Positions 46,452 to 57,401 of a stretch of 64,000 nt of DNA are shown here, piece by piece. Numbering within the stretch: position 1 is the first letter of the stretch; each line of letters starts with the position of its first letter. The position numbers and the translations under genes are program-made. Source of the DNA: Paracoccus sp. MC1862 (GTDB lineage: Bacteria; Pseudomonadota; Alphaproteobacteria; Rhodobacterales; Rhodobacteraceae); contig NZ_CP067225.1 of NCBI RefSeq assembly GCF_016617715.1, positions 3,230,001 through 3,294,000 on the forward strand. Direction: 5' to 3'. The notes beneath the pieces were generated by a model, which had not been told where the DNA came from, made no database searches, and was given only the letters and a program-made list of their open reading frames with translations.

Positions 46452-47255
46452 ATGCGGTTGGGTTGGGTTCTTGCGCTGCTGTTCCTGCCAGCGCCGGCGC
46501 TTGCCGCGCCCGGCCCGGCAGATCAGCCGGCGGCGGTCTGCGAATGGGCGGCGATGACGGCGGCGGCCGAGATGGGGGTGCCGCCCGACATCCTCGGCGC
46601 GCTGACCCTGACCGAAACGGGGCGGCGGCGCGGCGACCTCGTCCGCCCCTGGGCCTGGAGCGTGAATGCCGAAGGCGCGGGAAGCTGGTTCGACGATCCG
46701 GCCGAGGCGCTGGCCTTCGCGCAGGACCGCATCGAGCAGGGGCGGGTGAACCTCGACATCGGCTGCTTTCAGTTGAACTACCGCTGGCACGGCGAGAACT
46801 TCCCGTCCGTGGTCGAGATGTTCGACCCGCTGGAAAACGCCCGCTACGCCGCCCGCTTCGTCCGCGACCTTCATGCCGAGACGGGCGACTGGCGGCGGGC
46901 GGCGGGCGCGTTCCATTCGCGCACGACGGTCCATGCGAACCGCTATCTCGCCCGCTTCGACGAGTTGCGGGCGACATTCAAGGCGCAGGGGTTCCAGGGG
47001 ATGACCGGCGCGCCGGAAACCTACAACAGCTTCGCCATGGCCGCGCCGGTCGCGCCGGAAAAGGTGGCGCGGGCGCGGCAACGCTTGACGCTGCTGGGCG
47101 CGCCGGTGGGGTCGGAAAGGACCGGCTCGCCGGGATCGCTGGCGGTGGTGGGGCGCGGGCGCGGCCCGCTGATCGGCAGCAGCCGGGGCAGCCTGCTGGC
47201 CATGGGTCAGGGGCCGGAGGAACCAAAGGCCGAGGCGCCATCCGAGCCGCTGTGA
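46452..47255 (+). CDS. Lytic transglycosylase domain protein
   Basis: A 267-residue secreted protein with signal peptide (LALLFLPAPALAAPG). The SLT-like domain has the catalytic Glu in GALTLTETGRRRGD near residue 55, then LDIGCFQLNYRWHG, and AAGAFHSRTTVHANRYLARFDEL, the pattern seen in periplasmic transglycosylases that cut glycan strands. The C terminus is a Gly/Pro-rich tail. Its last 49 bases overlap the convergent sensor kinase gene. Confidence 0.8.
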   Translation: MRLGWVLALLFLPAPALAAPGPADQPAAVCEWAAMTAAAEMGVPPDILGALTLTETGRRRGDLVRPWAWSVNAEGAGSWFDDPAEALAFAQDRIEQGRVNLDIGCFQLNYRWHGENFPSVVEMFDPLENARYAARFVRDLHAETGDWRRAAGAFHSRTTVHANRYLARFDELRATFKAQGFQGMTGAPETYNSFAMAAPVAPEKVARARQRLTLLGAPVGSERTGSPGSLAVVGRGRGPLIGSSRGSLLAMGQGPEEPKAEAPSEPL

Positions 47256-48883
47256 CCCGCCAGCGCCAGGGGAAAGGCGATGGTGACGACCATGCCGTCG
47301 GACCCGAAGGCGCGGGCGAACGCGCCGTTCAGGTCGCCCTCGATCAGCGCATGGATCAGTTGCGACCCGAAGCCGCCATTTCCGTTCTGGTCCTCACGGC
47401 CGGGCGCCGGGCTGGCGTCCGGTTCGTTCCACCTCAGCACCAGCCAGTCGGCGCCGGCGCGCCGTTCAACCGTCCAGTCGATGCGGATCGTCAGGTCGTC
47501 CGAGTTTTCCCCGTATTTCATCGCGTTGGTGCTGAGCTCATAGGCGACCAGCCCCAAGGCCTGCGCCTCGCGCCCGTTCAGCCGCACCGGCGGGCCGTTC
47601 AGCATCCCTTCGGCCTGCGCGGCGGCAACGACGCCGCCGACCTCGGCCCGCAGCAGTCCGGCAAGTTCCGCAGATCCCTGATCGGTGCGGTTCACGGCAT
47701 CCTGCGCCTTGGCCATCGCCGACAGCCGCGCCCCGAACACGCGCCCGAATTCCTGCAGGTCCGGGGCCGAGCGCATCGTCTGCCGGGCAATCGCCTGGAT
47801 GCGGGCCAGGTGGTTCTTGATCCGGTGCTGCATCTCGCGCAGCAGCAGCGTGCGCTCATCGGCCTCGCGGGCGGACTGAACGGCGCGCAACTCTGCCTCG
47901 CGCAGCGCGCGCATGAAGTTGCGCGTGGCGCCGGTCACCGCGATCAGCAGCAGCAGCGACAATGCCCCGACCATCAGGCTGGCCGTGCGATCGTCCAGCC
48001 CCAGAAAGCCGGGGGCGGGAACCATCGTCAACTGCCAGTTCCGCCCGGCGATGGCGATCTCGCGCGTGGCGGCGCGGTTCAGCAGGCGGGCGGGCGCATC
48101 CTCGGGGATGTTGTCGAACAGCGGCTGGCCGGGCGCCTGCCGGTCCATCGTCCGCAGCGACAAGGGCAGGTCCGGCAGTTCGGCCAGAACCGCGTGATGC
48201 AGGTCGCCGGCGCGATAGGGCGCATAGACCCAGCCGCCGTCCCGGCCCTCGCGCATCCCGAACAGCCCGATCCGGGTGGGGATGTAGATCAGGAAACCCG
48301 CCTGCTTTTCGGCGGTGATCTCCTGCACCAGTTCCACCGGCCCGGTCGCCTGCGCCTCGCCGCTTTCAAGGGCGGCGATCATTGCCTCGCGGCGCACGGA
48401 TTCGGCGAACATGTCATAGCCGATCGCCTGCCGGTTCCGAGCGTCCATGGGTTCGAGCATGGTGATGGGGCCGACAAGCGGCTGGTCGCTGCCCGGACGC
48501 GCAACCGCCGGCCAGCCGTGGTTGGCAGAGATCCGCTCAAGGGCCGGGCGCTGGAGGTCCGCCGGCAGCAGCGCGGCAAAGCCGATCCCCTGGATGCCGC
48601 GATAATCGCTTTGCAGTTCCAGCCCTTCGACATAGCGGCGGAATTCTTCCACGGAAACCGGCTGGTCCTGCGCGTCGAAGTAGCTGCGCGTGCCCCGCAA
48701 CAGGGCGACATGCTGGATCATCCGCTGCTCGATCCGGCCCGACACCAGATCGGCAAGCCGTTCAAAACGAAGCACGGCCGCCCGGTTTTCCAGCCGGACA
48801 GTAAAGGCGGTCAGGCCGATGCCAAGCGTCAGAGTCACGAAAACCGCGCACAACATCAGCAAGGTCTGGCGCGTGGTTGTCAT
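47207..48883 (-). CDS. CHASE-domain HWE/HisKA_2-type sensor histidine kinase
   Basis: A 558-residue membrane sensor. An N-terminal helix at about 8-28 and a second near 310-330 bracket a periplasmic CHASE domain (about 60-280; RGIQGIGFAALLPADLQRP and YEP-like motif in VGPITMLEPMDARNRQAIGYDM). The cytoplasmic kinase has the phospho-acceptor His in LLREMQHRIKNHLARIQAIA near residue 355 and an ATP-binding N-box around YELSTNAMKYGENSD. These fit the HWE/HisKA_2 group. The partner regulator is unknown; no receiver gene adjoins. No clear Shine-Dalgarno at the 48883 start. Confidence 0.87.
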   Translation of the reverse strand: MTTTRQTLLMLCAVFVTLTLGIGLTAFTVRLENRAAVLRFERLADLVSGRIEQRMIQHVALLRGTRSYFDAQDQPVSVEEFRRYVEGLELQSDYRGIQGIGFAALLPADLQRPALERISANHGWPAVARPGSDQPLVGPITMLEPMDARNRQAIGYDMFAESVRREAMIAALESGEAQATGPVELVQEITAEKQAGFLIYIPTRIGLFGMREGRDGGWVYAPYRAGDLHHAVLAELPDLPLSLRTMDRQAPGQPLFDNIPEDAPARLLNRAATREIAIAGRNWQLTMVPAPGFLGLDDRTASLMVGALSLLLLIAVTGATRNFMRALREAELRAVQSAREADERTLLLREMQHRIKNHLARIQAIARQTMRSAPDLQEFGRVFGARLSAMAKAQDAVNRTDQGSAELAGLLRAEVGGVVAAAQAEGMLNGPPVRLNGREAQALGLVAYELSTNAMKYGENSDDLTIRIDWTVERRAGADWLVLRWNEPDASPAPGREDQNGNGGFGSQLIHALIEGDLNGAFARAFGSDGMVVTIAFPLALAGHSGSDGASAFGSSGP

Positions 48884-49076
48884 GGTATGTTCAGAACGCG
48901 AAGGCCGATCCAGGAATGCGACAGGGCCTCGCGGATAAGCCAGCGGCGGCTTTGCCCTTCCCTACGATGGGGCGGGGAACCTGTCCAGCGGCTTCTGAGC
49001 GGCCGCGCCGTTCCCGGCCAACAGCCGTCCTGCCTGGCCGCAGTGATCGCAGCCCCGCATTGAACCGGCTGGCTCC

Positions 49077-51146
49077 CTAGGCGTCGGGAGGGGCGCCATC
49101 GGTGGGCCGGGCCGGGGCCATGCTGCCGGCGAGATGACTTTCCACGGTTGCGACGAGTTCTGACAGCGAAAAGGGCTTCGGCAGGAACAGGGCGTTGGGA
49201 ATGGCCATGTTGTTGTCCGACAGGGTCGCGTCCATGTAGCCCGACATGAAGATCACCCGCGTGCCCTCGCGCGCCTGCAGGGCCATACGGACCCAGCCGG
49301 GGCCGTCAAGGCCCGGCATGACCACGTCGGTGAGGAAGATGTCCACCCGCAGCGCCGCATCCGACAGGATCTGAAGCGCCCGTTCTCCGCTGTCCGCCTC
49401 GATCACGTCAAAGCCGTGCAGCCGCAGGGCGCGCGCCGCGAAGGCGCGCACCGGGGCCTCGTCCTCGACCAGCAGCACGGTGCGGCGGTGGTCCTCGCCG
49501 CTGCGCGGGGACGCCGGGCTTGCCGCGGCCGGCGCGGGCCTTTCCGCCGGACGCGGCCGCTGGGCCGGGAAATACAGCGCAAAGATCGTGCCTTCGCCCG
49601 GAGTGCTTGTGCAGAAGATGTATCCGCCGGTCTGCTTGACGATGCCATAGACGGTCGAAAGGCCAAGGCCAGTGCCCTCGCCCTGTTTCTTGGTCGTGAA
49701 GAAGGGGTCGAAGATCTTGTCCAGCGTCTCGGGCGGGATGCCGCAGCCCTGGTCCGAGACGGTGATGCGGACATACTCGCCCTGGGGGATGCTGGCCCCT
49801 TCCAGCGTCAGCCCGGTGCGGAGCCTGACGTTCTCGCTGCGGATCGCGATCTCGCCGCCCTTCGGCATGGCATCCCGGGCGTTCACGGCGAGGTTGATCA
49901 GCACCTGTTCGAACTGCCGCCCGTCGGCCCGGATCGGCCGCAGCGAGGGGTCGTTGGTGACGGTGACGATGATCCGCTCTCCGACCAGGCGGTTGAGCAG
50001 GTGGCTGAGGTCCGACAGGACATGGCGCAGGTCGATGATCTCGGGGCTGAGCGTCTGCTTGCGCGAGAAGGCGAGCAACTGCCGCACCAGCGCCGCCGCG
50101 CGGTTGGCGTTCTGCGAGATCTGGTGCAGGTCGGCGTAATCGGGATCGGTGTTGTCGCGCCGCAGCATCAACAGGTCGCAATGGCCGGTGATCGCGGTCA
50201 GAAGGTTGTTGAAGTCATGCGCGATGCCGCCGGCAAGCTGGCCGATGGCCTGCATCTTCTGGCTTTGCACGAACTGCGCTTCCAGCGTCTTGAGCGCGCT
50301 CACGTCCGTCAGCACCGCGACGATCCGGTCGATGCCGGGGCTGGAGGCAAGCGTCACCTGCAGCGCGCGTTCGACATCGCCGGTGCGGGTCTGCAGCACC
50401 TCGCCGCGCCCGGTGTCGCGGCCCTCGCGGACCTCGGCCAGCCAGTCCCCCAAGGGACGGCCGGGCCCCTCCAGCAGGTCCCCGAGAAAGGTTCCGGGGG
50501 CGATCGGACCCAGCAGCGCCTCGGCCGCCAGATTGGTGGTCAGCACATGGCCATCCGGGTCGAGGTCGAGGAGGGCAATGGGCACCGTGCGGTAATCGAG
50601 GCCGATGCCCGCAGCCGTCGCGGCAGGTTCGGGTTGCGGCGTCTCGATGCGCCAGAACTGCAGCGTGCTGTCGGGAATGCGCCGCGCGTCCAGGATCAAG
50701 CCATCGCCAAGTGGCAGTTGCACGGGCCTGCCGTCGGCGACGCGCGCCAGCAGCGCCGCCGCAGCCGCCGCGGGGTTCGCGCGGTGGCCGGCCAGCAGCG
50801 CCGCCGCATCGCGCCCCGTCAGGTCCCGCAGCCGTCCGGCCGGTGCTGACTGGCCCCGGATCGCGCCCTCGGAATCGACGATCCAAGCGCAGCCCGGCTC
50901 GTCCGCAAGGGTGACACGCGCCGCCCGGACCTGCCGGGCGACCGAAAGCTGATCCAGCAGCCGCCGCCCCGCGATCATCCCGCCCAGAAGATACCAGGCG
51001 ACTGCCACCGTGCCTGCAATCACGAGAACGCGCGGGGGCACCGCCGCCGGCGCCAGCGCCAGCCACAGCGCCCCGAGCACCACCGGCAGCATCAGGACCG
51101 GCACCGCCGCCAGCCTGCCCGAGGACAAAAGCCCGCCCTGCTTCAT
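49077..51146 (-). CDS. cckA: CckA-type hybrid sensor histidine kinase
   Basis: About 689 residues. Two N-terminal membrane helices, then PAS-like domains (to about residue 270), HisKA with [20 protein letters not shown], HATPase with [14 protein letters not shown], then [20 protein letters not shown], and a C-terminal receiver with phospho-acceptor Asp in [14 protein letters not shown] near residue 620. This sequence signature is that of CckA, the alphaproteobacterial kinase at the head of the ChpT-CtrA pathway controlling cell cycle, motility or gene transfer agent genes. ATG at 51146 is preferred (GAGG nearby); 51179 is an alternative. Confidence 0.93.
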   Translation of the reverse strand: MKQGGLLSSGRLAAVPVLMLPVVLGALWLALAPAAVPPRVLVIAGTVAVAWYLLGGMIAGRRLLDQLSVARQVRAARVTLADEPGCAWIVDSEGAIRGQSAPAGRLRDLTGRDAAALLAGHRANPAAAAAALLARVADGRPVQLPLGDGLILDARRIPDSTLQFWRIETPQPEPAATAAGIGLDYRTVPIALLDLDPDGHVLTTNLAAEALLGPIAPGTFLGDLLEGPGRPLGDWLAEVREGRDTGRGEVLQTRTGDVERALQVTLASSPGIDRIVAVLTDVSALKTLEAQFVQSQKMQAIGQLAGGIAHDFNNLLTAITGHCDLLMLRRDNTDPDYADLHQISQNANRAAALVRQLLAFSRKQTLSPEIIDLRHVLSDLSHLLNRLVGERIIVTVTNDPSLRPIRADGRQFEQVLINLAVNARDAMPKGGEIAIRSENVRLRTGLTLEGASIPQGEYVRITVSDQGCGIPPETLDKIFDPFFTTKKQGEGTGLGLSTVYGIVKQTGGYIFCTSTPGEGTIFALYFPAQRPRPAERPAPAAASPASPRSGEDHRRTVLLVEDEAPVRAFAARALRLHGFDVIEADSGERALQILSDAALRVDIFLTDVVMPGLDGPGWVRMALQAREGTRVIFMSGYMDATLSDNNMAIPNALFLPKPFSLSELVATVESHLAGSMAPARPTDGAPPDA

Positions 51147-51203
51147 TCCCGCCTCGTCACCCGATTCGCGCCCGACCATAGCGGGCCGGAGGTTAACCGT
51201 CGT

Positions 51204-52349
51204 TTAACAGACAAGCAGCGCGTGGAAGAAACCGTCGCTTGCGGAAATCGGCGTCAGGGTCGCCGCGCGCCTGAGCGTGAAATCAGGATGCGTTTCAAGG
51301 AAACGCGCGACTTGATCCTCGTTCTCGCGGGCGAAAAGCGAGCAGGTCATGTAGGCCAGCATCCCGCCCGGCCGCACATGACGCGCGGCGCGGTCGAGAA
51401 TCGCGGCCTGCGTCTCGGCCAGCCTGTCCAGATCCGCGGGCGTCAGCCGCCATTTCGCCTCCGGCGTCCGCCGCCACGTTCCCGAGCCGGAACAGGGCAC
51501 GTCCGTCAGCACGAGATCATGAAGGCCATCCGGCACCTCCGCGATCCTGACTCTCACCCCGGCGCGGGCCGCGCGGGCCGGAAGGTCGCGCATCCGTCCC
51601 AGCGCGGCGTCCCATGCCGTCACCCGCGCGCCGCGCGCCGCCAGCGCCAGCGCCTTGCCCCCGCCCCCGGCGCAGAAATCAAGCGCGGTGGTCCCTGGTG
51701 CGATCGGCAGCGCGGCGCAGGCCATCTGGGGCGACAGGTCCTGCAGCTCGACCAGCCCCTCCCTGTAGGCGGCCGAGCCCTGGATGCGCCGCTCGCCCTC
51801 CGTCGCCCGCAGGGCCGTGCCGCAGCGGGGATCGGGTTCGGCGGCGATGCCGTCGGCTGCGAGCGCTTGCCGGGCCTCGGCCGCGGTCGTCCGGGCAAGG
51901 TTCGCGCGCAGCCACACGGGCGCGCGGTCGCGCAGCGCCGCCGCGACCGGAACGAACCCGCTGCCGAGATCGGCTTTCATTGTCTCGGCGATCCAGTCGG
52001 GCAGGTCAGTCACCTCTGCTTCCGTCGGCGCCCGCCCGCCCGCCCGTTCCGCCACCGTCAGGGGTGCGGGCGCGTGGCCTTCGCCGGTGAAGATCGTGTC
52101 GGGATTGGTGCCGGTCTCGCGCAGGGCGCCGAGGACCAAGCCACGTCCGCTGTCCGCGCCTCCCAAGGCAGCACGGCTGCGCCGGCGCCGCAGCGTGTCA
52201 TAGACGATGTCGCGCACCGCGGCGCGGTCGCCCGATCCGGCGAAGCGACTGGCACGGGCCCAGCGGGTCAGTTGCGCCTCGGAAGGCTCTCCCTGCAGGA
52301 TCGCGTCGAGGATCTGGATGGCCGCGGCGGCGCGGGCGGCGGGGGTCAT
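51204..52349 (-). CDS. RsmB/NOP2/Sun-type RNA (cytosine-C5) methyltransferase
   Basis: 381 residues. An N-terminal NusB-like domain precedes a Rossmann methyltransferase. SAM site is ALDFCAGGGGKALALAARGA, TDVPCSGSGTWRRTPEAKW holds one catalytic Cys, and MLAYMTCSLFARENEDQV the other (PC and TC motifs). The C terminus (DGFFHALLVC) is usual. Start set at ATG 52349 (MTPAARAAAA), 24 codons inside the longest frame. Which RNA is modified (16S C967 or other) is not determined. Confidence 0.9.
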   Translation of the reverse strand: MTPAARAAAAIQILDAILQGEPSEAQLTRWARASRFAGSGDRAAVRDIVYDTLRRRRSRAALGGADSGRGLVLGALRETGTNPDTIFTGEGHAPAPLTVAERAGGRAPTEAEVTDLPDWIAETMKADLGSGFVPVAAALRDRAPVWLRANLARTTAAEARQALAADGIAAEPDPRCGTALRATEGERRIQGSAAYREGLVELQDLSPQMACAALPIAPGTTALDFCAGGGGKALALAARGARVTAWDAALGRMRDLPARAARAGVRVRIAEVPDGLHDLVLTDVPCSGSGTWRRTPEAKWRLTPADLDRLAETQAAILDRAARHVRPGGMLAYMTCSLFARENEDQVARFLETHPDFTLRRAATLTPISASDGFFHALLVC

Positions 52350-52530
52350 CGCCGGAACCCGGCGGGCAGGGGCGGTGGAAGGTGCATGGCGCGAGAATAC
52401 CGCGCCGAAATCCGGCCACAAGCGGGCCTGCAGAAGCCACTCAACGGTTTGTTAAGATTCTTTCTGCAGAGTGCGATTCGAGGGCGGCATGTCCTTGTGG
52501 TCAGGCACCAAAATCACCAGATGGCGTGCA

Positions 52531-52545
52531 GAACATCAGGTGAAC
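52531..52545. promoter_or_regulatory. Alphaproteobacterial LexA (SOS) box before recA
   Basis: GAAC-ATCAGGT-GAAC, a perfect match to the direct-repeat LexA site, 60 bases before the recA start. The companion copy in front of the radical SAM gene (23183) is in the reverse orientation. Confidence 0.85.
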
Positions 52546-52604
52546 AAAGAATGGCTGCGCTGCATCGTTGTGCACGGTCCCGCGCTGCAATAGAGTAGGT
52601 GAAA

Positions 52605-53675
52605 ATGTCTGGGGCGAGCATCCTGAAGATGGACGACAAACGCAGCGCGGACCGGCAGAAGGCGCTCGACAGCGCCCTTGCGCAGATCGAACGCCAGTTC
52701 GGCAAGGGCTCGATCATGAAGCTCGGCGCGGACAATCCGGTGGCCGAGATCGAGTCGACCTCGACCGGCTCGCTGGGGCTGGACATCGCGCTGGGGATTG
52801 GCGGCCTGCCCAAGGGCCGCATCATCGAAATCTTCGGGCCGGAAAGCTCGGGGAAGACCACGCTGACGCTGCATGTCGTGGCCGAGGAACAGAAGAAGGG
52901 CGGCGTCTGCGCCTTCGTGGACGCGGAACACGCGCTGGACCCGCTTTACGCCCGCAAGCTGGGCGTGAACCTGGACGAGCTGCTGATCTCGCAGCCCGAC
53001 ACGGGCGAGCAGGCGCTGGAGATCGTGGACACGCTGGTCCGGTCCGGCGCGGTCAGCCTGGTTGTGATCGACTCGGTCGCGGCGCTGACGCCCAAGTCCG
53101 AGATCGAGGGTGACATGGGCGACATGCAGATGGGCAGCCAGGCCCGCCTGATGAGCCAGGCGATGCGGAAGCTGACCGCCTCGATTGGCCGGTCGAACTG
53201 CATGGTGATCTTCATCAACCAGATCCGCATGAAGATCGGGGTCATGTTCGGGAACCCCGAGACGACGACGGGCGGCAATGCCCTCAAGTTCTACGCCTCG
53301 GTGCGCCTGGACATCCGCCGCACCGGCTCGATCAAGGACCGCGACGAAGTGGTGGGCAACTCGACCAAGGTGAAGGTCGTCAAGAACAAGGTCGCGCCGC
53401 CCTTCAAGCAGGTCGAGTTCGACATCATGTATGGCGAGGGGATTTCCAAGGTCGGTGAGCTGATCGATCTGGGCGTCAAGGCCGGCGTGGTGGAAAAGTC
53501 AGGCGCCTGGTATTCCCATGGCGACGAGCGGATCGGGCAGGGGCGCGAGAACGCCAAGCAGTTCCTGCGCGACAACCCGCAGGTGGCGCTGGCCATCGAG
53601 GACCGAATCCGCGCCAGTCATGGGCTGGAGTTCACCGCGACCGAGGATGGCGACGACGCGCTGACCGAGGAGTAA
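52605..53675 (+). CDS. recA: Recombinase RecA
   Basis: 356 residues. Strand exchange and SOS co-protease. Walker [14 protein letters not shown] is near residue 78, and [45 protein letters not shown] and the L2-region glycines are present; it ends with the acidic tail [12 protein letters not shown] at 52605 is preferred over the GTG at 52599. A LexA box lies upstream and a hairpin terminator downstream, so SOS control is expected. Confidence 0.98.
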   Translation: MSGASILKMDDKRSADRQKALDSALAQIERQFGKGSIMKLGADNPVAEIESTSTGSLGLDIALGIGGLPKGRIIEIFGPESSGKTTLTLHVVAEEQKKGGVCAFVDAEHALDPLYARKLGVNLDELLISQPDTGEQALEIVDTLVRSGAVSLVVIDSVAALTPKSEIEGDMGDMQMGSQARLMSQAMRKLTASIGRSNCMVIFINQIRMKIGVMFGNPETTTGGNALKFYASVRLDIRRTGSIKDRDEVVGNSTKVKVVKNKVAPPFKQVEFDIMYGEGISKVGELIDLGVKAGVVEKSGAWYSHGDERIGQGRENAKQFLRDNPQVALAIEDRIRASHGLEFTATEDGDDALTEE

Positions 53676-53690
53676 GCGTCAATTGACAGG

Positions 53691-53717
53691 ACGGCCGCCC
53701 CGCAAGGCGGCCGTTTG
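53691..53717 (+). terminator. Rho-independent terminator after recA
   Basis: ACGGCCGCC (53691-53699) and GGCGGCCGT (53706-53714) form a perfect 9-bp stem with a 6-nt loop, followed by TTGCTTG. Located 15 bases after the recA stop. Confidence 0.8.
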
Positions 53718-53813
53718 CTTGTTCAGGGGCGCGCCGCGCGTCTTGTGTCATTCTGGACAGCGGGCGGGGGCATCGCTATCTCTGCGCGGCAGCATTTCCC
53801 CGGGATAGACGCC

Positions 53814-56471
53814 ATGGCCAGCCTGAACGACATCCGCTCGACCTTCCTCGACTTCTTCGAACGGAACGGCCACCGGCGCGTGGACAGTTCGCCCCTCGTG
53901 CCCCGCAACGACCCCACGCTGATGTTTACGAACTCGGGGATGGTCCAGTTCAAGAACCTGTTCACGGGCCTTGAGACGCGCGACTACACCCGCGCGACCA
54001 CCGCGCAGAAATGCGTGCGGGCGGGGGGCAAGCACAACGACCTCGACAACGTGGGCTACACGGCGCGGCATCATACATTCTTCGAAATGCTGGGGAATTT
54101 CAGCTTCGGCGATTATTTCAAGGAAGACGCGATCCCCTATGCCTGGGAGTTGCTGACCAGGGACTTCGGCCTGCCCAAGGACAAGCTGCTGGTCACCGTC
54201 TATCACACCGACGACGAGGCGGCGGAGATCTGGAAGAATGTGGCGGGCCTGACCGACGACCGCATCATCCGCATTCCGACCGACGACAACTTCTGGCGCA
54301 TGGGCCCGACCGGACCCTGCGGCCCCTGCACGGAAATCTTCTACGACCACGGGCCGGAAATCTGGGGTGGCCCGCCCGGTTCCGCCGAGGAGGACGGCGA
54401 CCGCTTCGTCGAGATCTGGAACCTTGTCTTCATGCAGTTCGAGCAGTTCGAGGACGGCTCGATGAAGCCGCTGCCGAACCCCTCGATCGACACCGGCATG
54501 GGGCTGGAACGGGTCGGCGCGCTGCTGCAGGGCAAGCACGACAACTACGACACCGACCTGATGCGGGCGCTGATCGAGGCCTCGGCCAATGTCACCAATT
54601 CGGACCCCGACGGGCCGGGCAAGGTGCATCACCGGGTGATCGCCGACCACCTGCGGTCCACCAGCTTCCTGATCGCGGATGGCGTGATGCCCTCGAACGA
54701 GGGGCGCGGCTATGTCCTGCGCCGCATCATGCGCCGTGCCATGCGCCATGCGCATATGCTGGGCGCGCAGGATCCGGTCATGCACCGGCTGGTGCCCGCG
54801 CTGGTGCAACAGATGGGCGCGGCCTACCCGGAACTGAGCCGCGGTCAGGCGATGATCGAGGAAACGCTGCGGGGCGAGGAGATGCGCTTCAAGCAGACGC
54901 TCGACCGAGGGTTGCGGCTGCTGTCGGACGAGGTCGGCCGCCTGCCCGAAGGGGCGAACCTTCCGGGCGAGACGGCCTTCAAGCTTTACGACACCTACGG
55001 CTTCCCGCTGGACCTGACGCAGGACGCGCTGCGCGAGCAGGGCCGGGGCGTCGAGGTCGCGGGCTTCGACGCCGCCATGGCCGAGCAGAAGGCCAAGGCC
55101 CGCGCCGCCTGGGCTGGCTCGGGCGAGACCAGGGACGCCGCGATCTGGTTCGACCTGGCCGAACGTCACGGCGCGACCGAGTTCCTGGGCTATGACACCC
55201 AAGCTGCCGAGGGCGCGCTTCTGGCGCTGGTGCAGGACGGTTCCGAGGTCGAGACGGCGGGCGAGGGCCAGCAGGTCCAGATCGTCGTCAACCAGTCGCC
55301 CTTCTATGCCGAGAGCGGCGGTCAGGTGGGCGACACCGGCCTCATCAAGACCGAGACCGGCGCGGCGCAGGTGACGGACACGAAGAAATCCGGCAGCCTG
55401 TTCGTCCACTTCGCGGAAGTCACACTGGGCCAGATTTCACGCGGGCAGGGGGCCACGCTGTCGGTGGACATCGACCGGCGGGGGGCGATCCAGGCCAACC
55501 ACTCGGCCACGCACCTGCTGAACGAGGCGCTGCGGAATGCCTTGGGCGAGCATGTCGCGCAAAAGGGCAGCCTGAATGCCGAGGACCGGCTGCGCTTCGA
55601 CTTCAGCCACGGGAAGGCGTTGACGCCCGAGGAACTGGCGCGGATCGAGGCCGAGGTGAACGCGGTCATCCGCCAGAACTCGCCTGTCGAGACGCGGGTG
55701 ATGGCGCCCGACGACGCGCGCGACATGGGCGCGCAGGCGCTGTTCGGCGAGAAATACGGCGACGAGGTGCGCGTGGTCTCGATGGGCCGGCGCGAGGGCT
55801 CGGGCAAGGGGTTGAGCCGCGACATCTACTCGATCGAGCTTTGCGGCGGCACCCATGTCAGCCGCACCGGCGACATCGGTGCTTTCGTTCTGCTGGGGGA
55901 CAGCGCGTCGTCTGCCGGAGTGCGGCGGGTCGAGGCGCTGACCGGCCAGGCGGCGCTGGCGCATCTGCGCGAGGCCGAGCGGCAGTTGTCCGAGATCGCG
56001 GGGCTGCTCAAGGCGCAGTCGGGCGACGTGGTGGGCCGGGTCAAGGCGCTGGCTGACGACCGCAAGGCGATGCAGAACGAGATCGCGCAACTCAAGCGCC
56101 AACTGGCGATGGGCGGCGGGTCCGAGGCCGCGCCGAAGGACATCGGCGGCGTGCAGGTGATCGCGCGGCGGGTCGAGGGCGTCTCGGGCAAGGAACTGGG
56201 CGCGCTGGCCGACCAGATGCGCTCGGGCCTTTCGACCGGGGCTGTGGTCGTCATGACCGAGGACAACGGCAAGGCCACGGTGGCGGCAACGGTGACGCCC
56301 GATCTGGCGGAGCGGGTCAGCGCGGTCTCGCTGGTGCAGGCGGCGGTCGCGGCCCTTGGCGGCAAGGGCGGCGGCGGCCGTCCCGACCGGGCGCAGGGCG
56401 GGGCACCTTCGCTCGATGCGCTCGATCAGGCCATTGCGGCGGTTGAGAAGGTGATCGCCGACGCTGCTTAA
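53814..56471 (+). CDS. alaS: Alanyl-tRNA synthetase
   Basis: 885 residues, class II synthetase with editing and C-Ala domains. [30 protein letters not shown] and [13 protein letters not shown] at the N terminus; editing-site metal ligands in [13 protein letters not shown] near residue 565 and in [12 protein letters not shown] near residue 678; C-terminal [15 protein letters not shown]. Start at 53814, the family's MASLNDI. Usual length. Confidence 0.98.
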   Translation: MASLNDIRSTFLDFFERNGHRRVDSSPLVPRNDPTLMFTNSGMVQFKNLFTGLETRDYTRATTAQKCVRAGGKHNDLDNVGYTARHHTFFEMLGNFSFGDYFKEDAIPYAWELLTRDFGLPKDKLLVTVYHTDDEAAEIWKNVAGLTDDRIIRIPTDDNFWRMGPTGPCGPCTEIFYDHGPEIWGGPPGSAEEDGDRFVEIWNLVFMQFEQFEDGSMKPLPNPSIDTGMGLERVGALLQGKHDNYDTDLMRALIEASANVTNSDPDGPGKVHHRVIADHLRSTSFLIADGVMPSNEGRGYVLRRIMRRAMRHAHMLGAQDPVMHRLVPALVQQMGAAYPELSRGQAMIEETLRGEEMRFKQTLDRGLRLLSDEVGRLPEGANLPGETAFKLYDTYGFPLDLTQDALREQGRGVEVAGFDAAMAEQKAKARAAWAGSGETRDAAIWFDLAERHGATEFLGYDTQAAEGALLALVQDGSEVETAGEGQQVQIVVNQSPFYAESGGQVGDTGLIKTETGAAQVTDTKKSGSLFVHFAEVTLGQISRGQGATLSVDIDRRGAIQANHSATHLLNEALRNALGEHVAQKGSLNAEDRLRFDFSHGKALTPEELARIEAEVNAVIRQNSPVETRVMAPDDARDMGAQALFGEKYGDEVRVVSMGRREGSGKGLSRDIYSIELCGGTHVSRTGDIGAFVLLGDSASSAGVRRVEALTGQAALAHLREAERQLSEIAGLLKAQSGDVVGRVKALADDRKAMQNEIAQLKRQLAMGGGSEAAPKDIGGVQVIARRVEGVSGKELGALADQMRSGLSTGAVVVMTEDNGKATVAATVTPDLAERVSAVSLVQAAVAALGGKGGGGRPDRAQGGAPSLDALDQAIAAVEKVIADAA

Positions 56472-56585
56472 CCGACAGCCTGGCGCGGATTGTGATCAAC
56501 TGCCTCGCGCGAGGCCAAAGGAATCTGCTGATATTCCGCCCGGCTGCTGCTAGTTTCCCCGCAAACACCAATGCGGGGGACAAGA

Positions 56586-57380
56586 ATGTGTCGCTGGGCG
56601 GCCTATCTCGGCAGGCCGATCTATCTTGAGGATATCGTCAGCCTTCCCGGCCATTCGCTGGTCCGGCAAAGCCATGGCGCCATCCGCTGCCAGAATCCGG
56701 TCAACGCCGACGGCTTCGGCCTCGCCTGGTATGGTGAGCGGGACGAGCCGGGGCTTTATCGCGACGTGATGCCCGCGTGGTCCGACCCGAACCTGCGCAG
56801 CCTGACCGCCACGGTGCGCTCGCATCTGTTCATGGCCCATGTCCGCGCCTCGACCGGCACCGCGACCAGCCGCAACAACTGCCACCCCTTTGCGGTCGGC
56901 CCCTGGTCCTTCATGCACAACGGCCAGTTCGGCGGCTACAACACATGGCGCCGCGCGGCCGAGGTGCTGATTCCCGACGAGCTTTACCCGCATCGAAAGG
57001 GCGCGACCGACAGCGAGGCGCTGTTTCTCTGCGCCCTGGGCGAGGGGCTCGATCATGATCCGAATGCCGCGCTCGCTCGCGCCACGGCGCGATTCCAGGA
57101 TCTTGCGCGCCAGCGGGGCACGACTCCTCATGTGCGGCTCACTTGCGCCTTTTCGGATGGCGAGCGGCTTTATGCGGTGCGCTACGCGACCGATGACCTC
57201 GCGCCGACCCTGTATCATCGATGGTCGGATACGCGGCAGGGTCGGGCCATTGTCTCCGAACCGCTGGAGGCGGATGAGGCGGATTGGCTGGAAGTGCCGC
57301 CCGGCTCCTTCTGCGTCTTCGAGGGCGAGGCCGTGACCATCACGCCCTTTGTCGTCGAGCCGCTGCGCGAGGCCGCTTAG
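56586..57380 (+). CDS. Class II glutamine amidotransferase (YafJ/EgtC-like)
   Basis: 264 residues with Cys2 as predicted N-terminal nucleophile (MCRWAAYLGRPIYLED), which fixes the start at the second in-frame ATG. LFMAHVRASTGTATSRNNCHPF and WSFMHNGQFGGYN hold the Arg, Asn and Gly residues that bind glutamine. The YafJ/EgtC family acts as a stand-alone amidohydrolase; the substrate here is unknown (no ergothioneine genes nearby). GGGGGACAAGA precedes the ATG. Confidence 0.9.
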   Translation: MCRWAAYLGRPIYLEDIVSLPGHSLVRQSHGAIRCQNPVNADGFGLAWYGERDEPGLYRDVMPAWSDPNLRSLTATVRSHLFMAHVRASTGTATSRNNCHPFAVGPWSFMHNGQFGGYNTWRRAAEVLIPDELYPHRKGATDSEALFLCALGEGLDHDPNAALARATARFQDLARQRGTTPHVRLTCAFSDGERLYAVRYATDDLAPTLYHRWSDTRQGRAIVSEPLEADEADWLEVPPGSFCVFEGEAVTITPFVVEPLREAA

Positions 57381-57401
57381 GCGGCGCCATGCGGCGGGCG
57401 T

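Noticed and set aside
46445..49063. 872-codon frame on the plus strand over the sensor kinase
   Set aside because: Out of frame with the true transglycosylase and antisense to the kinase; no recognisable domain.
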